In this document: positions 55,183 through 63,910 of the stretch, one piece after another | How positions within the stretch are numbered: position 1 is the stretch's first letter | Layout: each line of letters starts with the position of its first letter | Assembly (NCBI RefSeq): GCF_003054055.1 | Contig: NZ_QBKI01000001.1 | Location: forward strand, 742,824 to 806,823 | Source of the DNA: Pontibacter mucosus | GTDB lineage: Bacteria > Bacteroidota > Bacteroidia > Cytophagales > Hymenobacteraceae | DNA: 64,000 bases | Reading direction: 5' to 3' | The notes under the pieces: generated by a model | The model's input: the letters and a program-made list of their open reading frames with translations, nothing else | Told to the model about the DNA's origin: nothing | Database searches by the model: none | Made by a program: the position numbers and the translations under genes

Positions 55183-55237
55183 CCGGTTTGTGCCGGTTGG
55201 CTGCTTATACTATCTTTAGCAGATCTTATACTTTCCC

Positions 55238-56476
55238 ATGCACCAAACCGATATCTGTATACTTGGCGCCGGGCCCGCCGGAGCTACTGCCGCCTTGCAC
55301 CTGGCCAACAAAGGAATCCCGTCGCTCCTGCTCGACAAGGCCTCCTTTCCGAGAGATAAAGTATGCGGCGATGCGCTGAGCGGCAAAGTGGTAAATGAGC
55401 TGCGCCGTATTTCGCCAGGTCTGCCACAGCAGTTGGGGGAGTTACAGGAGGCGCTGCCCTCGTGGGGCATCCACTTTATCTCGCCCGGCGGGCATAAGCT
55501 GAGCGTGCCATTCAAGTATAACTATCAACCGGAGCAGGACACACCAGCCGGGTACATCTCCAAACGTATTCATTTCGATGATTTTCTGGTGCAGCAGGTG
55601 CGGCAGCGGCCGGAAATCGAACTGCGGGAGAACGTGGAGGTAGCCAGGTATGAGCGTGCTCTGGAAGGCGGGTTTATACTTTCGGACAAGCTTGGCAAGC
55701 CGCTGGTGCAGGCAAAACTGCTGTTGGTGGCCAATGGGGCACAATCGGGGTTTACGCGGCATGTGGCGGGGCTGGAGCAGGAGCCGGAACACTACTGCGC
55801 TGGCCTGCGTGCCTACTACAAAGGCGTAGAAAGTATGGATGCCGACGGTTTTATAGAACTACACTTCTTCAAAGACTTCCTGCCTGGTTACTTCTGGATT
55901 TTCCCCTTGCCAGGCGGCCATGCTAATGTGGGGGTGGGCATGCTGAGCAGCGCTGTGAGCCGCAAAAAAGTGAACCTGAAAAAGGAAATGCTGCGCATGA
56001 TAGCAGAGCATCCGGAACTGCAGCGCCGCTTCGCCAAAGCCGAATTGGTAGATGAGATACGCGGCTTCGGCTTGCCGCTGGGCTCCAAAAAACGCACCCT
56101 CTCCGGCGAGAACTACATGCTCTTGGGCGATGCCGGCGCCTTGATAGACCCTTTTACCGGCGAAGGCATCAGCAACGGCATGATAAGTGGCAGGTGGGCG
56201 GCAGAGCAAGCGGAGAAGTGCCTGCAGCAGCAGAATTTCTCTGCCCAATTCATGCAGGGCTACGACAAAGCCGTGTACAACCGCCTCTGGAAAGAGCTTA
56301 GGCTGAGCCGCCAGATGCAGAAGCTCCTCAACTACCCCTGGCTTTTCGATAAAGTGGCCAGTAAGGCAAGTAAGAACCAAGCCCTGGCCGAAACCATCTC
56401 CTGCATGTTCAACGACCTGGACCTGCGCGAGCGCCTCCGGCAGCCTTCGTTTTATGCTAAGCTGCTTTTTAACTAG
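55238..56476 (+). CDS. Geranylgeranyl-reductase-like FAD-dependent oxidoreductase
   Basis: A 412-residue flavoprotein of the geranylgeranyl reductase/FixC-like type. The N-terminal FAD-binding GAGPAGATAALHLANKG (Rossmann) is followed by CGDALSGKVVNEL, and GDAGALIDPFTGEGISNGM is the second FAD motif. Such enzymes reduce isoprenoid double bonds (chlorophyll, menaquinone or carotenoid side chains); the substrate here is not known. No isoprenoid genes are adjacent. Confidence 0.85.
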   Translation: MHQTDICILGAGPAGATAALHLANKGIPSLLLDKASFPRDKVCGDALSGKVVNELRRISPGLPQQLGELQEALPSWGIHFISPGGHKLSVPFKYNYQPEQDTPAGYISKRIHFDDFLVQQVRQRPEIELRENVEVARYERALEGGFILSDKLGKPLVQAKLLLVANGAQSGFTRHVAGLEQEPEHYCAGLRAYYKGVESMDADGFIELHFFKDFLPGYFWIFPLPGGHANVGVGMLSSAVSRKKVNLKKEMLRMIAEHPELQRRFAKAELVDEIRGFGLPLGSKKRTLSGENYMLLGDAGALIDPFTGEGISNGMISGRWAAEQAEKCLQQQNFSAQFMQGYDKAVYNRLWKELRLSRQMQKLLNYPWLFDKVASKASKNQALAETISCMFNDLDLRERLRQPSFYAKLLFN

Positions 56477-56547
56477 AGGAATTTAAAGTATAGACACGCT
56501 CCTCTAACTGGCCTTTTTTATTTATTCGCAATGCCTTCAACCCTTCT

Positions 56548-56622
56548 GTCATTCTGTTAAGAAACTTGGTAAAAGGGAGTTTAAGCCTTTGCTACTGGCG
56601 ACCAAGATCCTTTCAGGATGAC
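56548..56622. repeat. GTCAT...ATGAC palindromic element, second copy
   Basis: Ends and inner AAGAAACTTGGT/AAGATCCTTTCAGGATGAC match the copy at 15549-15622; the centre differs. It lies in the gap after the FAD gene. Confidence 0.75.
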
Positions 56623-56724
56623 AAAATAAAGAGAATGAAATGGCCTGATCTTCAAAGGGATGGTTTTCAGTAGAACTTAGTAGATTATTCCCCTCCCAGG
56701 AGCGTTTCATTTTGGTAAACCGGC

Positions 56725-56835
56725 TCATAATAGCGCGAGCGTCCGCGCTTGTGACCGGCTATTGTTGGGCCTATGGCCCAGTAGGATTACAAATCCGACA
56801 TTATAATGAGACACGGGTTGCAAACCCGCGCCAGC
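56725..56835. repeat. Short hairpin elements before the M61 gene
   Basis: GCGCGAGCG/CGCGCTTG, GGGCC-TAT-GGCCC and TAGGATTACAAATCCGAC, then GGGTTGCAAACCCGCGCCAGC. The last of these also occurs, with base changes that keep the pairing, at 26262-26288 and 47735-47762. A CCCCTCC/GGAGGGG fragment (56861-56890) follows. Confidence 0.6.
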
Positions 56836-56907
56836 AAGTGAGATGTAGTCGCCTACGGATAATTCCCCTCCTCGGAGGGGCTAGGGGTGGGTTAAGTATC
56901 ATGTATC

Positions 56908-58623
56908 TTAAAACGTCTGCTTCAGCCACAGCCTGAAATTCTCCTTTTCCTCCGCCGTCGCGTCCTGCCGCTTCTGCACCGTATACTTGCTGTAGTAGCT
57001 TTGGCCGTTTGCCTCCAGCCTGACCACGCGCAGCTGCTTCTCGCGGAAAAAGGTTAGCTCCATTTCCTGCGGATCCAGCGCCAGTAGCTGTTGCAGGTTG
57101 TTCTCCAGTTTGCGTCCGTTCAGGGCTACCAGCTCATCGTCTATACTTAAAAGCTCACTGGCCGGCGAGCCCGGGGCGATGGCCGTCACTTTTATACTTC
57201 CCTCAGAAGAAACCTTAAAGCCATACTTACCCTCATAGATGAGCGGGTTCTGGTGCTCTGCCAAGGTGCAGCCCACATAACGCAGGGCCTCGTGCAGAGC
57301 AGGCTCTATAGGTTCGGTACCGTTGATGTACTTGTCGAAGTATGGCTGGAACGATTGTCCGGCTACCTCCTCTACCAGGTTGGCGTAATCCTGCTCCGAG
57401 TAGCCGATGCTCTTTTTGCCGAAACGCTCCCAAAGCTCCTGCATCACCACATCCATACTTGCCTTGTTACTGGTTGCCTGGCGTAGCTGCAGGTCCAGGA
57501 GCAGGGCAGTGAGGGCGCCTTTGATGTAAATGGATACCTTGCGGTCGGGAATGCCGGGCTTGTAGCCGTCCAGCCACAAATCGAAAGAGGAGTCGGCGAC
57601 GGAGAGGTTGTGGCGGCTGTAGTCAGCGAAGTAGCGCTGCAGGGTGGTGTTGAGCTCCTCAAAGTAGGCCTCGGCAGTAAAGAAGCCGCTGCGCGCCAGT
57701 AGGTAATCGCCGTAGTAGGTGGTGATGCCCTCGGCAACATAGCCGGTCCTGAAGTAATTCTCCTGCGCCAGGTTATACGGCAGCATCTCGGCAGGGCGTA
57801 TTTTCTTGATGTTCCAGGTATGGAAAAGCTCGTGCGAACTCACGCCCACAAACTCCTTGTACAAGGCCGGCGACATGAGTAGCTCGCCCGGCCCCAACGT
57901 GATGACGGTAGAGCGGCTGTGTTCCACGCCGTGGTAGTAGCGGTAAGGCAAAATTTGGTTCAGGTAGTGGTATTCTGGTACCGGAAAATCGCCGAACACC
58001 TCCAGTTGCTCTTTGGTAAACCCGAAGAAGTCCTGCTTTATTTTCGCCCAGTCCGGCTGGCAGTCGCCCTGTACCCACACGTGGAAAGTATAACCGCTTA
58101 CCTCAAACGTTTCCCGTTTCAGGCTGTCGCTTGCCATAAAGGGACTATCCACCAGCTCGTCAAAATTTGCCGCCTGCAACGTATGCTTCTCCACCTCGGG
58201 CAGCCCGCACGCAATCTGCCACTCCTCCGGGAGCTGCAGTTGTAGCTGGCATTCCTCCTGTTCGCGGCCTTCTACCGCCATCAGGCAGTTGATGGGGTTG
58301 AGGTAAAGCTGCTCCTCATCCAGCCACGAACCACCGGCATCCATCTGGCGCGCAAAAAAGCTGTAGCGGATTTGTACTTCCGAGGCGTCTCCGGCTTGCA
58401 CCCGCCAGCGGTCCTTGGTTACTTTCTCGATGGTGATACCTTCTCCATTGGCAGAGGCGGTTACGGCGCGCAACTTCTGGGCAAACTGCTGCAGCTCATA
58501 CCGTCCGGGCCTCCAGGCGGGCAGCTGCAAGTATAGCTCCTGCTGCTGGTTCTCTTTTATCGTAATGGCGATATCCACAAAGTGCGTTAGCGGGTTCTGG
58601 AAGGAGAGGCGGTAATGTATCAT
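56908..58623 (-). CDS. M61 family metallopeptidase with PDZ domain
   Basis: A 571-residue zinc peptidase of the glycyl-aminopeptidase type. The HELFHTWNIKKIRP segment holds the HExxH zinc motif, near residues 262-266 in a region typical of M61 (SSHELFHTWN). The downstream EGITTYYGDYLLARSG contains the third zinc ligand glutamate. The C-terminal ~90 residues form a PDZ-like domain (GFKVSSEGSIKVTAIAPGSPASELLSIDDE). There is no signal peptide, so it is probably cytoplasmic. The natural substrate is unknown. Confidence 0.85.
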   Translation of the reverse strand: MIHYRLSFQNPLTHFVDIAITIKENQQQELYLQLPAWRPGRYELQQFAQKLRAVTASANGEGITIEKVTKDRWRVQAGDASEVQIRYSFFARQMDAGGSWLDEEQLYLNPINCLMAVEGREQEECQLQLQLPEEWQIACGLPEVEKHTLQAANFDELVDSPFMASDSLKRETFEVSGYTFHVWVQGDCQPDWAKIKQDFFGFTKEQLEVFGDFPVPEYHYLNQILPYRYYHGVEHSRSTVITLGPGELLMSPALYKEFVGVSSHELFHTWNIKKIRPAEMLPYNLAQENYFRTGYVAEGITTYYGDYLLARSGFFTAEAYFEELNTTLQRYFADYSRHNLSVADSSFDLWLDGYKPGIPDRKVSIYIKGALTALLLDLQLRQATSNKASMDVVMQELWERFGKKSIGYSEQDYANLVEEVAGQSFQPYFDKYINGTEPIEPALHEALRYVGCTLAEHQNPLIYEGKYGFKVSSEGSIKVTAIAPGSPASELLSIDDELVALNGRKLENNLQQLLALDPQEMELTFFREKQLRVVRLEANGQSYYSKYTVQKRQDATAEEKENFRLWLKQTF

Positions 58624-58671
58624 GATGCGTCAGTTTATACTTTCGTGTTGCAAAGCTATGTACGTGGATTG

Positions 58672-59240
58672 AAAAGTGGGAAGTTATTATTGGGAGGGGG
58701 GAGGAGCTTTGCAGTACCGGGTCCAACCACCCCTGGCCCCTCCTTGGCTAAGGCGGGGAGTCTGTAGTTGCTGCGGCTGATGTATGAACTTCATTGCCAA
58801 AGTATAAACACCCCTGTAGTCCCCTCAAGGGGACACTTTGGTTCCTATTGCATGAGCTAAAGCTATCGACCCCTTCCCAGCCTTTGGGTTGAGCGCCTTG
58901 TAGATTTCTGGTGCCGCTGTGGCGGCATTGCGACCGAAGGGTAGCAAAGGAAATGTACACCGCGCGATGCCCGAAGGCGAGCCCTCTCGGGCTTGAGAGC
59001 TCCAAAGCCCGAAATGCAACGAGACGCTAGTGCGAACTAGAGGATGAACGGCAGCTAGTAAAGATAGCTTGTGTCAAGTGGAAGGAAGCAGGGGCTATGG
59101 GAAGAATGGCCAAAGTATAAAGGATGGCCTACGCGGACTCGGAAGTCCGCAGCAGAGTGGTTCCGGACAAGGATGTCCGGAACTGCAGAAAGTATAAACC
59201 AGCAAGTATAAATAGTATAGCTAAAGTATAAAATCAGCGT
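58672..59240 (+). repeat. Composite intergenic repeat mosaic, copy 4
   Basis: No gene. In order: GGGAGGGGGGAGG, GGGTCCAACC element (58713-58770), a CCTCAAGGGGAC fragment (58823-58834) and the ~250-bp unit (58855-59104). A CCGGACAAGGATGTCCGG hairpin (59161-59178) follows, then a cluster of AAGTATAA words (59190-59235). It lies just upstream of the rpmH promoter. Confidence 0.8.
58855..59104 (+). repeat. ~250-bp interspersed unit, copy C
   Basis: Same unit as copies A, B and D. In the central hairpin, where the others read GGCC/GGCC, this copy reads GCCC/GGGC, so pairing is kept by a compensatory double change (58980-58984 with 58989-58993). Confidence 0.88.
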
Positions 59241-59332
59241 CTAGAACCTTAATAAAGCCTATTTAACTACCAACTCTCTCAACACCAAAACTCAGCGCCG
59301 CAGCATCTTTTTACAAAATTTATGAACCAGGC

Positions 59333-59363
59333 TTTGCGATTCATCAAAGGTTTACTAATTTTG
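59333..59363 (+). promoter_or_regulatory. Promoter of rpmH
   Basis: TTTG at 59333-59336, 19-nt spacer, TAATTTTG at 59356-59363: an exact match to the Bacteroidota consensus. The ATG of rpmH follows 28 nt later. Confidence 0.85.
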
Positions 59364-59391
59364 CAGGCCATAATAAAACCATTGGCAGACG

Positions 59392-59553
59392 ATGAAAAGA
59401 ACATTCCAGCCTTCTCAGAGAAAAAGAAGAAACAAGCACGGTTTCAGATCTAGAATGGAAACCGCTAACGGTAGAAGAGTATTGGCCAGCAGAAGAGCCA
59501 AAGGCAGAAAGAGACTGACCGTTTCTAGCGACAAAAGACACAAGGCAGCTTAA
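59392..59553 (+). CDS. rpmH: 50S ribosomal protein L34
   Basis: A 53-residue ribosomal protein beginning [18 protein letters not shown], with [20 protein letters not shown], both diagnostic. It is followed by rnpA, the usual order near the origin region in many bacteria, although dnaA is not seen here. It was below the size limit of standard ORF listing. Confidence 0.97.
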   Translation: MKRTFQPSQRKRRNKHGFRSRMETANGRRVLASRRAKGRKRLTVSSDKRHKAA

Positions 59554-59594
59554 TTCCTGATGCAGGAATAGGCTTCGCTATTGCATAGCCGCTA

Positions 59595-60002
59595 ATGAAT
59601 ACAGCTGCTACCAATGAGCCGGCCGGCCAGCCTTTAAACTATACATTTTCAAAAGAAGAACGCTTGTGCCAGAAGCGGCTTATCTCGCTGCTTTTCGCCA
59701 AGGGTTCTTCTTTTAATTTGTATCCGCTGCGGTTTGTATACCATACGCCGCAAGACCTGCCGCCTGGACAAACCCAGGTGCTCCTCTCCGTTTCCAAACG
59801 CTACTTTAAGCGCGCCGTAGACCGTAACCTGCTGAAGCGGCGGATGCGGGAGGCGTATCGCTTAAACAAGCACATTATCACCCAACAACCCGACCAGGCT
59901 CCCCGCCTGTTGGGCATCCTTTACATCGGGAAGGAAAAAAAATCTTTCCACTCTATCCAGAAAAAACTAATTTCAGGTTTGGCGCGTTTTGTAAGTAAAT
60001 AG
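59595..60002 (+). CDS. rnpA: Ribonuclease P protein component
   Basis: RnpA is the protein subunit of RNase P, which trims tRNA 5' ends. The 135-residue basic protein carries the family motif KRAVDRNLLKRRMREAYRLN near residues 73-92, the F-x-x-x-x-R start (KEERLCQKRLISLLFAKGSS) and VSKRYF. Located 41 nt after rpmH, presumably in the same transcript. Confidence 0.93.
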   Translation: MNTAATNEPAGQPLNYTFSKEERLCQKRLISLLFAKGSSFNLYPLRFVYHTPQDLPPGQTQVLLSVSKRYFKRAVDRNLLKRRMREAYRLNKHIITQQPDQAPRLLGILYIGKEKKSFHSIQKKLISGLARFVSK

Positions 60003-60032
60003 ACTTACCTGCGTCTCCTATAGCCTGACATT

Positions 60033-61682
60033 ATGCATAAGAAAACTATAACCGGCCTTTTCATCGGCGTTTTTGCCCTTGGCCTCTTTTCCTTTAAAAC
60101 CGACTCTGAGCGATACTTTGAAATAGCTAAAAACCTGGATGTTTTTGCGACCCTTTTCAAAGAGGTAAACACTTACTATGTGGATGACGTGCCGCCTGCG
60201 CAGATGATGCGCACGGGCATTGATGCCATGCTCAAGTCGCTTGACCCCTATACCAACTATATTCCGGAGGACGATATCGAGGATTTCCGCACCATGACCA
60301 CCGGGCAGTATGGCGGTATTGGTGCCGTTATCGGTAGCCGCGACGGGAAAGTGGTGGTGCAGATGCCCTATGAGAACTCCCCGGCGCACAAAGCAGGCCT
60401 GGCTATCGGCGACGAAATCCTGAAAGTAAATGGCGTGGATGTGCGGGGTAAGTCTACGGAAGAGGTGAGCAAGTTGCTGAAAGGGCAGGCCAATACCTCC
60501 GTTAAACTAGAAGTCCGCAGCTACGGGCAGAACAAGTCCAGAACCCTGGACCTGCTGCGCGAGAACATCATGGTAGAAAATGTGCCTTACTACGGCATGC
60601 TCGATGGCGAGATCGGCTACCTGCAGCTTTCGGGTTTTACCGTGGATGCAGGCAAGGAGGTAAAGATGGCGGTGCAGAAGCTGAAGGAGAAAGGCGCCCA
60701 GAAAATTGTGCTGGACCTGCGCGACAACCCCGGCGGTTTGCTACATGAAGCCGTGAACATCTCAAATATTTTTGTGGAGAAGGGCAAGGACATTGTGAGT
60801 ACCAAGGGCAAGGTAGAGGAGTGGAACAAAACCTACAAGGCCCTGGATGAGCCGCTGGATCTGGAAATGCCGCTGGTGGTGCTGACCAGCTCACGCAGTG
60901 CTTCGGCCTCCGAGATTGTGGCCGGCGTGATGCAGGACTATGACCGCGCCGTGCTGGTAGGAGAGCGTACTTTTGGCAAAGGCCTGGTGCAGGTGACACG
61001 CCCGCTGTCTTACAACTCCCAACTTAAAGTAACCACAGCTAAGTATTATATCCCGAGCGGCCGCTGCATCCAGGCCATCGACTATGCCCACCGCAACGAG
61101 GACGGTAGTGTAGCCACTATACCGGACTCCCTGCGCGCAGCTTTTAAAACAGCAGCCGGGCGTGTGGTATACGACGGTGGTGGTGTTAGCCCTGATGTAG
61201 TGGTAGAGCAACCGAATTACTCAGAGATAATTAGAACTATAGCTGCCAAAGGCTACTTCTTCGATTACGCGAATAAGTATAAACTGGAGCACCCCAGCAT
61301 CCCGGCGGCCACAGAGTTTAAGCTGACCGATGCCGAGTATAAAAAGTTTGTAGCCTACCTGGATGATAAAGACCTCTCCTACACAACCGCTATTGAGAAT
61401 GAGCTGGAGGATCTGGCTTCAAAAGCGAAGGAAGGTAAGCACTATGATGATATACAAGCCGAGTTAGCGGCCATTCGTAAGAAAGTATCGCATAATAAGG
61501 CCAACGACCTGATGCGTTTCCGCGCCGAGATTCAGGAGATGCTGGAGTCGGAGATAGCTTCCCGCTATTACCTGCAGAAAGGTTATATCGAGTCTTCTTT
61601 TGATGACGACCCGGATATCCTGGCAGCTGTGCAGGTGCTGAAGGATCCTGTAAAGTATAAATCATACCTGAAGGCTAATTAA
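60033..61682 (+). CDS. S41 family C-terminal processing peptidase
   Basis: A 549-residue tail-specific-type protease. A signal/anchor segment (ITGLFIGVFALGLFSFKT) precedes a PDZ domain (VVVQMPYENSPAHKAGLAIGD, about residues 100-190) and the S41 catalytic core. The core has the nucleophile serine in SRSASASEIVAG and the general-base lysine in GERTFGKGLVQ. It acts in the periplasm, trimming exported proteins. It ends with an AAGTATAA word near the stop (61655) and a terminator. Confidence 0.92.
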   Translation: MHKKTITGLFIGVFALGLFSFKTDSERYFEIAKNLDVFATLFKEVNTYYVDDVPPAQMMRTGIDAMLKSLDPYTNYIPEDDIEDFRTMTTGQYGGIGAVIGSRDGKVVVQMPYENSPAHKAGLAIGDEILKVNGVDVRGKSTEEVSKLLKGQANTSVKLEVRSYGQNKSRTLDLLRENIMVENVPYYGMLDGEIGYLQLSGFTVDAGKEVKMAVQKLKEKGAQKIVLDLRDNPGGLLHEAVNISNIFVEKGKDIVSTKGKVEEWNKTYKALDEPLDLEMPLVVLTSSRSASASEIVAGVMQDYDRAVLVGERTFGKGLVQVTRPLSYNSQLKVTTAKYYIPSGRCIQAIDYAHRNEDGSVATIPDSLRAAFKTAAGRVVYDGGGVSPDVVVEQPNYSEIIRTIAAKGYFFDYANKYKLEHPSIPAATEFKLTDAEYKKFVAYLDDKDLSYTTAIENELEDLASKAKEGKHYDDIQAELAAIRKKVSHNKANDLMRFRAEIQEMLESEIASRYYLQKGYIESSFDDDPDILAAVQVLKDPVKYKSYLKAN

Positions 61683-61704
61683 CTAAAAGTATAAAAACAC
61701 AAGC

Positions 61705-61740
61705 AGGGGAGGGAGGCGCAGCAGTGCTTCCCTCTTTTGC
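61705..61740 (+). terminator. Terminator of the S41 gene
   Basis: Arms GAGGGAGGC (61709-61717) and GCTTCCCTC (61726-61734) with one G-T pair, followed by TTTT. Confidence 0.7.
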
Positions 61741-61821
61741 TATACATAAGCTATACTTTTGGAAGCTTTACCGGTGTAACGTAATTTTGTGGTATCTTTC
61801 ATACTATAACTATACTTGCCC

Positions 61822-62517
61822 ATGCCGCTGTTGCTCGCGCTCGAAACCTCTACCACTGTCTGCTCCATCGCATTATATAAAGATCAGCAGTTGCTGGGGG
61901 CATCTGAGCTGCAGATAGAGAAGTCGCACTCCTCCCACATCACCGTCATGGTGGCGCAGCTGGTCGAAAATTGCGGGTATACTTTGCAGGATTTAAGCGC
62001 AGTGGCGGTATCCGGCGGACCTGGTTCTTACACAGGCCTACGTATCGGAACATCCACGGCCAAAGGTTTATGCTACTCGCTCAACATACCGCTGCTGGAG
62101 GTTTCGACCTTGTATGGTTTAGCAGCACAGGTTATAAGCATGACTCCGAACCCGGAGCGTTATTTGTTCTGCCCCATGCTGGATGCGCGCCGGATGGAGG
62201 TTTATACTTGCCTGCTCACGCATGAACTGCAGGAGGTGGAGCCGATTGCACCGGTGGTGCTGGATGAGCAGACTTTTAAGGCCACGTTGGAGAAGCAACC
62301 GATCATCTTCTTCGGAAGCGGCGCTGCGAAGTATAAAAGTATAGTAAACACAGAGGCCAATGCCTTGTTTATAGAAGGCGTGCTCCCGAATGCCAAAACC
62401 ATAGGGGCGTTGGCGCTGCCAAAGTATAAACAGCAGGCCTTTGAGGATGTAGCGTATTATGAACCCTTCTACCTGAAGGATGTTTATATAACAAGCCCGG
62501 GCAAGGGCGCAAAATAA
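61822..62517 (+). CDS. tsaB: tRNA threonylcarbamoyladenosine biosynthesis protein TsaB
   Basis: TsaB pairs with TsaD in the last step of t6A synthesis on tRNAs. From the ATG at 61822 the product has 231 residues: LLLALETSTTVCSIALYKDQ at the start, AVSGGPGSYTGLRIG mid-N-domain and the SHSSHITVMV segment, all typical. A TATCTTTC upstream (61791-61798) may be the -7 element. A DUF2480 gene follows 15 nt after the stop. Confidence 0.88.
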   Translation: MPLLLALETSTTVCSIALYKDQQLLGASELQIEKSHSSHITVMVAQLVENCGYTLQDLSAVAVSGGPGSYTGLRIGTSTAKGLCYSLNIPLLEVSTLYGLAAQVISMTPNPERYLFCPMLDARRMEVYTCLLTHELQEVEPIAPVVLDEQTFKATLEKQPIIFFGSGAAKYKSIVNTEANALFIEGVLPNAKTIGALALPKYKQQAFEDVAYYEPFYLKDVYITSPGKGAK

Positions 62518-62518
62518 C

Positions 62519-62525
62519 AAGGAGG
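62519..62525 (+). promoter_or_regulatory. Perfect Shine-Dalgarno sequence (AAGGAGG)
   Basis: AAGGAGG at 62519-62525, seven nt before the ATG at 62533. No other start in the window that I inspected has a comparable sequence, in keeping with the known rarity of Shine-Dalgarno use in Bacteroidota. See findings. Confidence 0.8.
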
Positions 62526-62532
62526 TATAACC

Positions 62533-63048
62533 ATGTCAGAAGAGATCATAAACCGAGTGGCGCAAAGTGCGCTGGTAACCCTAAACCTGGAAGAACTGAT
62601 TCACCCGGGAGAGCGGGTAGTGTATGATATAAAGGATAACCTGTTTCAGGGATTGATCCTGCGCGAGAAGGACTTCCGTGCCTTCGTGAAAGAACATGAC
62701 TGGTCGCAGTACGATGGTAAAAACGTAGCCATCATTTGCTCGGTAGACGCTATCGTGCCAACCTGGGCCTATATGTTACTGGCCACAAAACTGCAGAACC
62801 ATGCCAACTACTATGTGTTCGGCGATCTGGAGGCGCTGGAGCAGGCACTTTTTCTGGAGGCGATAGCCAAAATTGATATGGAGGAATACCGCGATGCAAA
62901 GGTGGTAGTAAAAGGATGTGGAAGCGCGCCGGTACCTGCTTATGCTTATGTGGAGATCATGCGTAAGCTGCTTCCGGTAGCATCCAGTGTAATGTATGGA
63001 GAGCCATGCAGCACCGTACCGCTCTATAAAAAGCCGAAAAACGCATAG
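62533..63048 (+). CDS. DUF2480 family protein
   Basis: A 171-residue cytoplasmic protein of the DUF2480 family, restricted to Bacteroidota as far as I know. Conserved segments are GERVVYDIKDNLFQGLILREKD, AIICSVDAIVPTWAYMLLATKL and KGCGSAPVPAYAYVEIMRKL. It has no signal or membrane helices, and the function is unknown. It follows tsaB and is preceded by a perfect Shine-Dalgarno (62519-62525), which is exceptional here. Its terminator is at 63068-63107. Confidence 0.85.
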   Translation: MSEEIINRVAQSALVTLNLEELIHPGERVVYDIKDNLFQGLILREKDFRAFVKEHDWSQYDGKNVAIICSVDAIVPTWAYMLLATKLQNHANYYVFGDLEALEQALFLEAIAKIDMEEYRDAKVVVKGCGSAPVPAYAYVEIMRKLLPVASSVMYGEPCSTVPLYKKPKNA

Positions 63049-63067
63049 GGTAAAAAAAATTTATCAG

Positions 63068-63107
63068 AAAAAAGGGGGCATGATGAACTTAATCATGCCC
63101 CCTTTTT
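63068..63107 (+). terminator. Terminator of the DUF2480 gene
   Basis: A perfect 16-bp stem, AAAAAGGGGGCATGAT and ATCATGCCCCCTTTTT, enclosing a short loop. It isolates the gene from the rRNA promoters downstream. Confidence 0.9.
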
Positions 63108-63227
63108 GTTACCCCTAAGCGTCCGGGAGAAAGATGGAAGACGGAGTAGGTACAAAGCTACTGAAAAACTTTCCTCCTCACCATCAGTGATATCCGGTGT
63201 GGCAACATCTTTTTTGGCGGGAAGGCC

Positions 63228-63257
63228 TTGCATCTGGGAAAACTCTGCTTACCTTTG
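63228..63257 (+). promoter_or_regulatory. rRNA promoter P1
   Basis: TTG 63228-63230, 19-nt spacer, TACCTTTG 63250-63257. First of five tandem promoters before 16S rRNA. Confidence 0.8.
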
Positions 63258-63337
63258 CCTCCCCGTTCAGCAGGAGCGGTGGGGAGTGAAGCCGAAAGGC
63301 GGAAGTTCTTACGGAATAAAAAAGTTTTGCTTCTTGC

Positions 63338-63367
63338 TTGTGGTTTGAGAAAGGTTGCGTACCTTTG
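63338..63367 (+). promoter_or_regulatory. rRNA promoter P2
   Basis: TTG 63338-63340, 19-nt spacer, TACCTTTG 63360-63367. An A-tract (AATAAAAAAG) lies upstream. Confidence 0.8.
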
Positions 63368-63471
63368 CAGCCGCTTCAACCGGGAGCGCTTCTGAAGAGA
63401 GGTTCTTAACACAGGGCTCGCGTCCTGGCGGAGGCCTACGGGAAGGAAGAAAAAAACTTTTGAAAAAAGGC

Positions 63472-63501
63472 TTGGCGGATAAAAAGGAGTTCGTACCTTT
63501 G
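63472..63501 (+). promoter_or_regulatory. rRNA promoter P3
   Basis: TTG 63472-63474, 19-nt spacer, TACCTTTG 63494-63501, preceded by AAAAAAGGCTTG. Confidence 0.82.
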
Positions 63502-63566
63502 TCCTCGCTTCCGGAAGGAAGGCGCCGCTGACGAGAAAGCGTCAGAAAAAAGTTTTGAAAAAAGGC

Positions 63567-63596
63567 TTGCGGGATGCGAAAAGTTGCTTACCTTTG
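63567..63596 (+). promoter_or_regulatory. rRNA promoter P4
   Basis: TTG 63567-63569, 19-nt spacer, TACCTTTG 63589-63596, preceded by the same AAAAAAGGCTTG block as P3. Confidence 0.82.
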
Positions 63597-63665
63597 CAGC
63601 CCGCTTCGAGAGAAGCGCATCGGCGAGTAGCGCTGAGAAAAAGAAAAAAAAAGATGGCAAAAGTT

Positions 63666-63696
63666 TTGGAGATTAGAGAATGATTTCCGACCTTTG
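63666..63696 (+). promoter_or_regulatory. rRNA promoter P5 (slightly degenerate)
   Basis: TTG 63666-63668, 20-nt spacer, GACCTTTG 63689-63696, with an A-tract upstream. It is closest to the 16S gene; its first base departs from the consensus. Confidence 0.65.
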
Positions 63697-63786
63697 CACC
63701 CCGCCACGGAGCGAACGGCTCCGGAGGGAAATAAAGAAAGACACCATCGAGTGAGATGGGCAAACAAGGGAAGTTGTCCCTTGAAA

Positions 63787-63798
63787 GGTTCTTTGAGA
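63787..63798 (+). promoter_or_regulatory. boxA-like antitermination site in the rRNA leader
   Basis: GGTTCTTTGAGA at 63787-63798 resembles boxA elements of bacterial rRNA leaders, about 125 nt before the 16S start. Confidence 0.5.
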
Positions 63799-63910
63799 GA
63801 TTGCTTGAGACAGAAAAAAGATTTAAGGTTCTCCTCCTCTAACTAGAGGGGGAAAGGAGCCCGGGGTCGGACAGACACATTTGTAGTGCAAACTACAGGA
63901 AATAATTCTT

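Noticed and set aside
60033..61682. The S41 protease gene as part of the rpmH-rnpA-yidC-type origin cluster
   Set aside because: After rnpA the usual yidD/yidC genes are absent, so origin proximity cannot be claimed.
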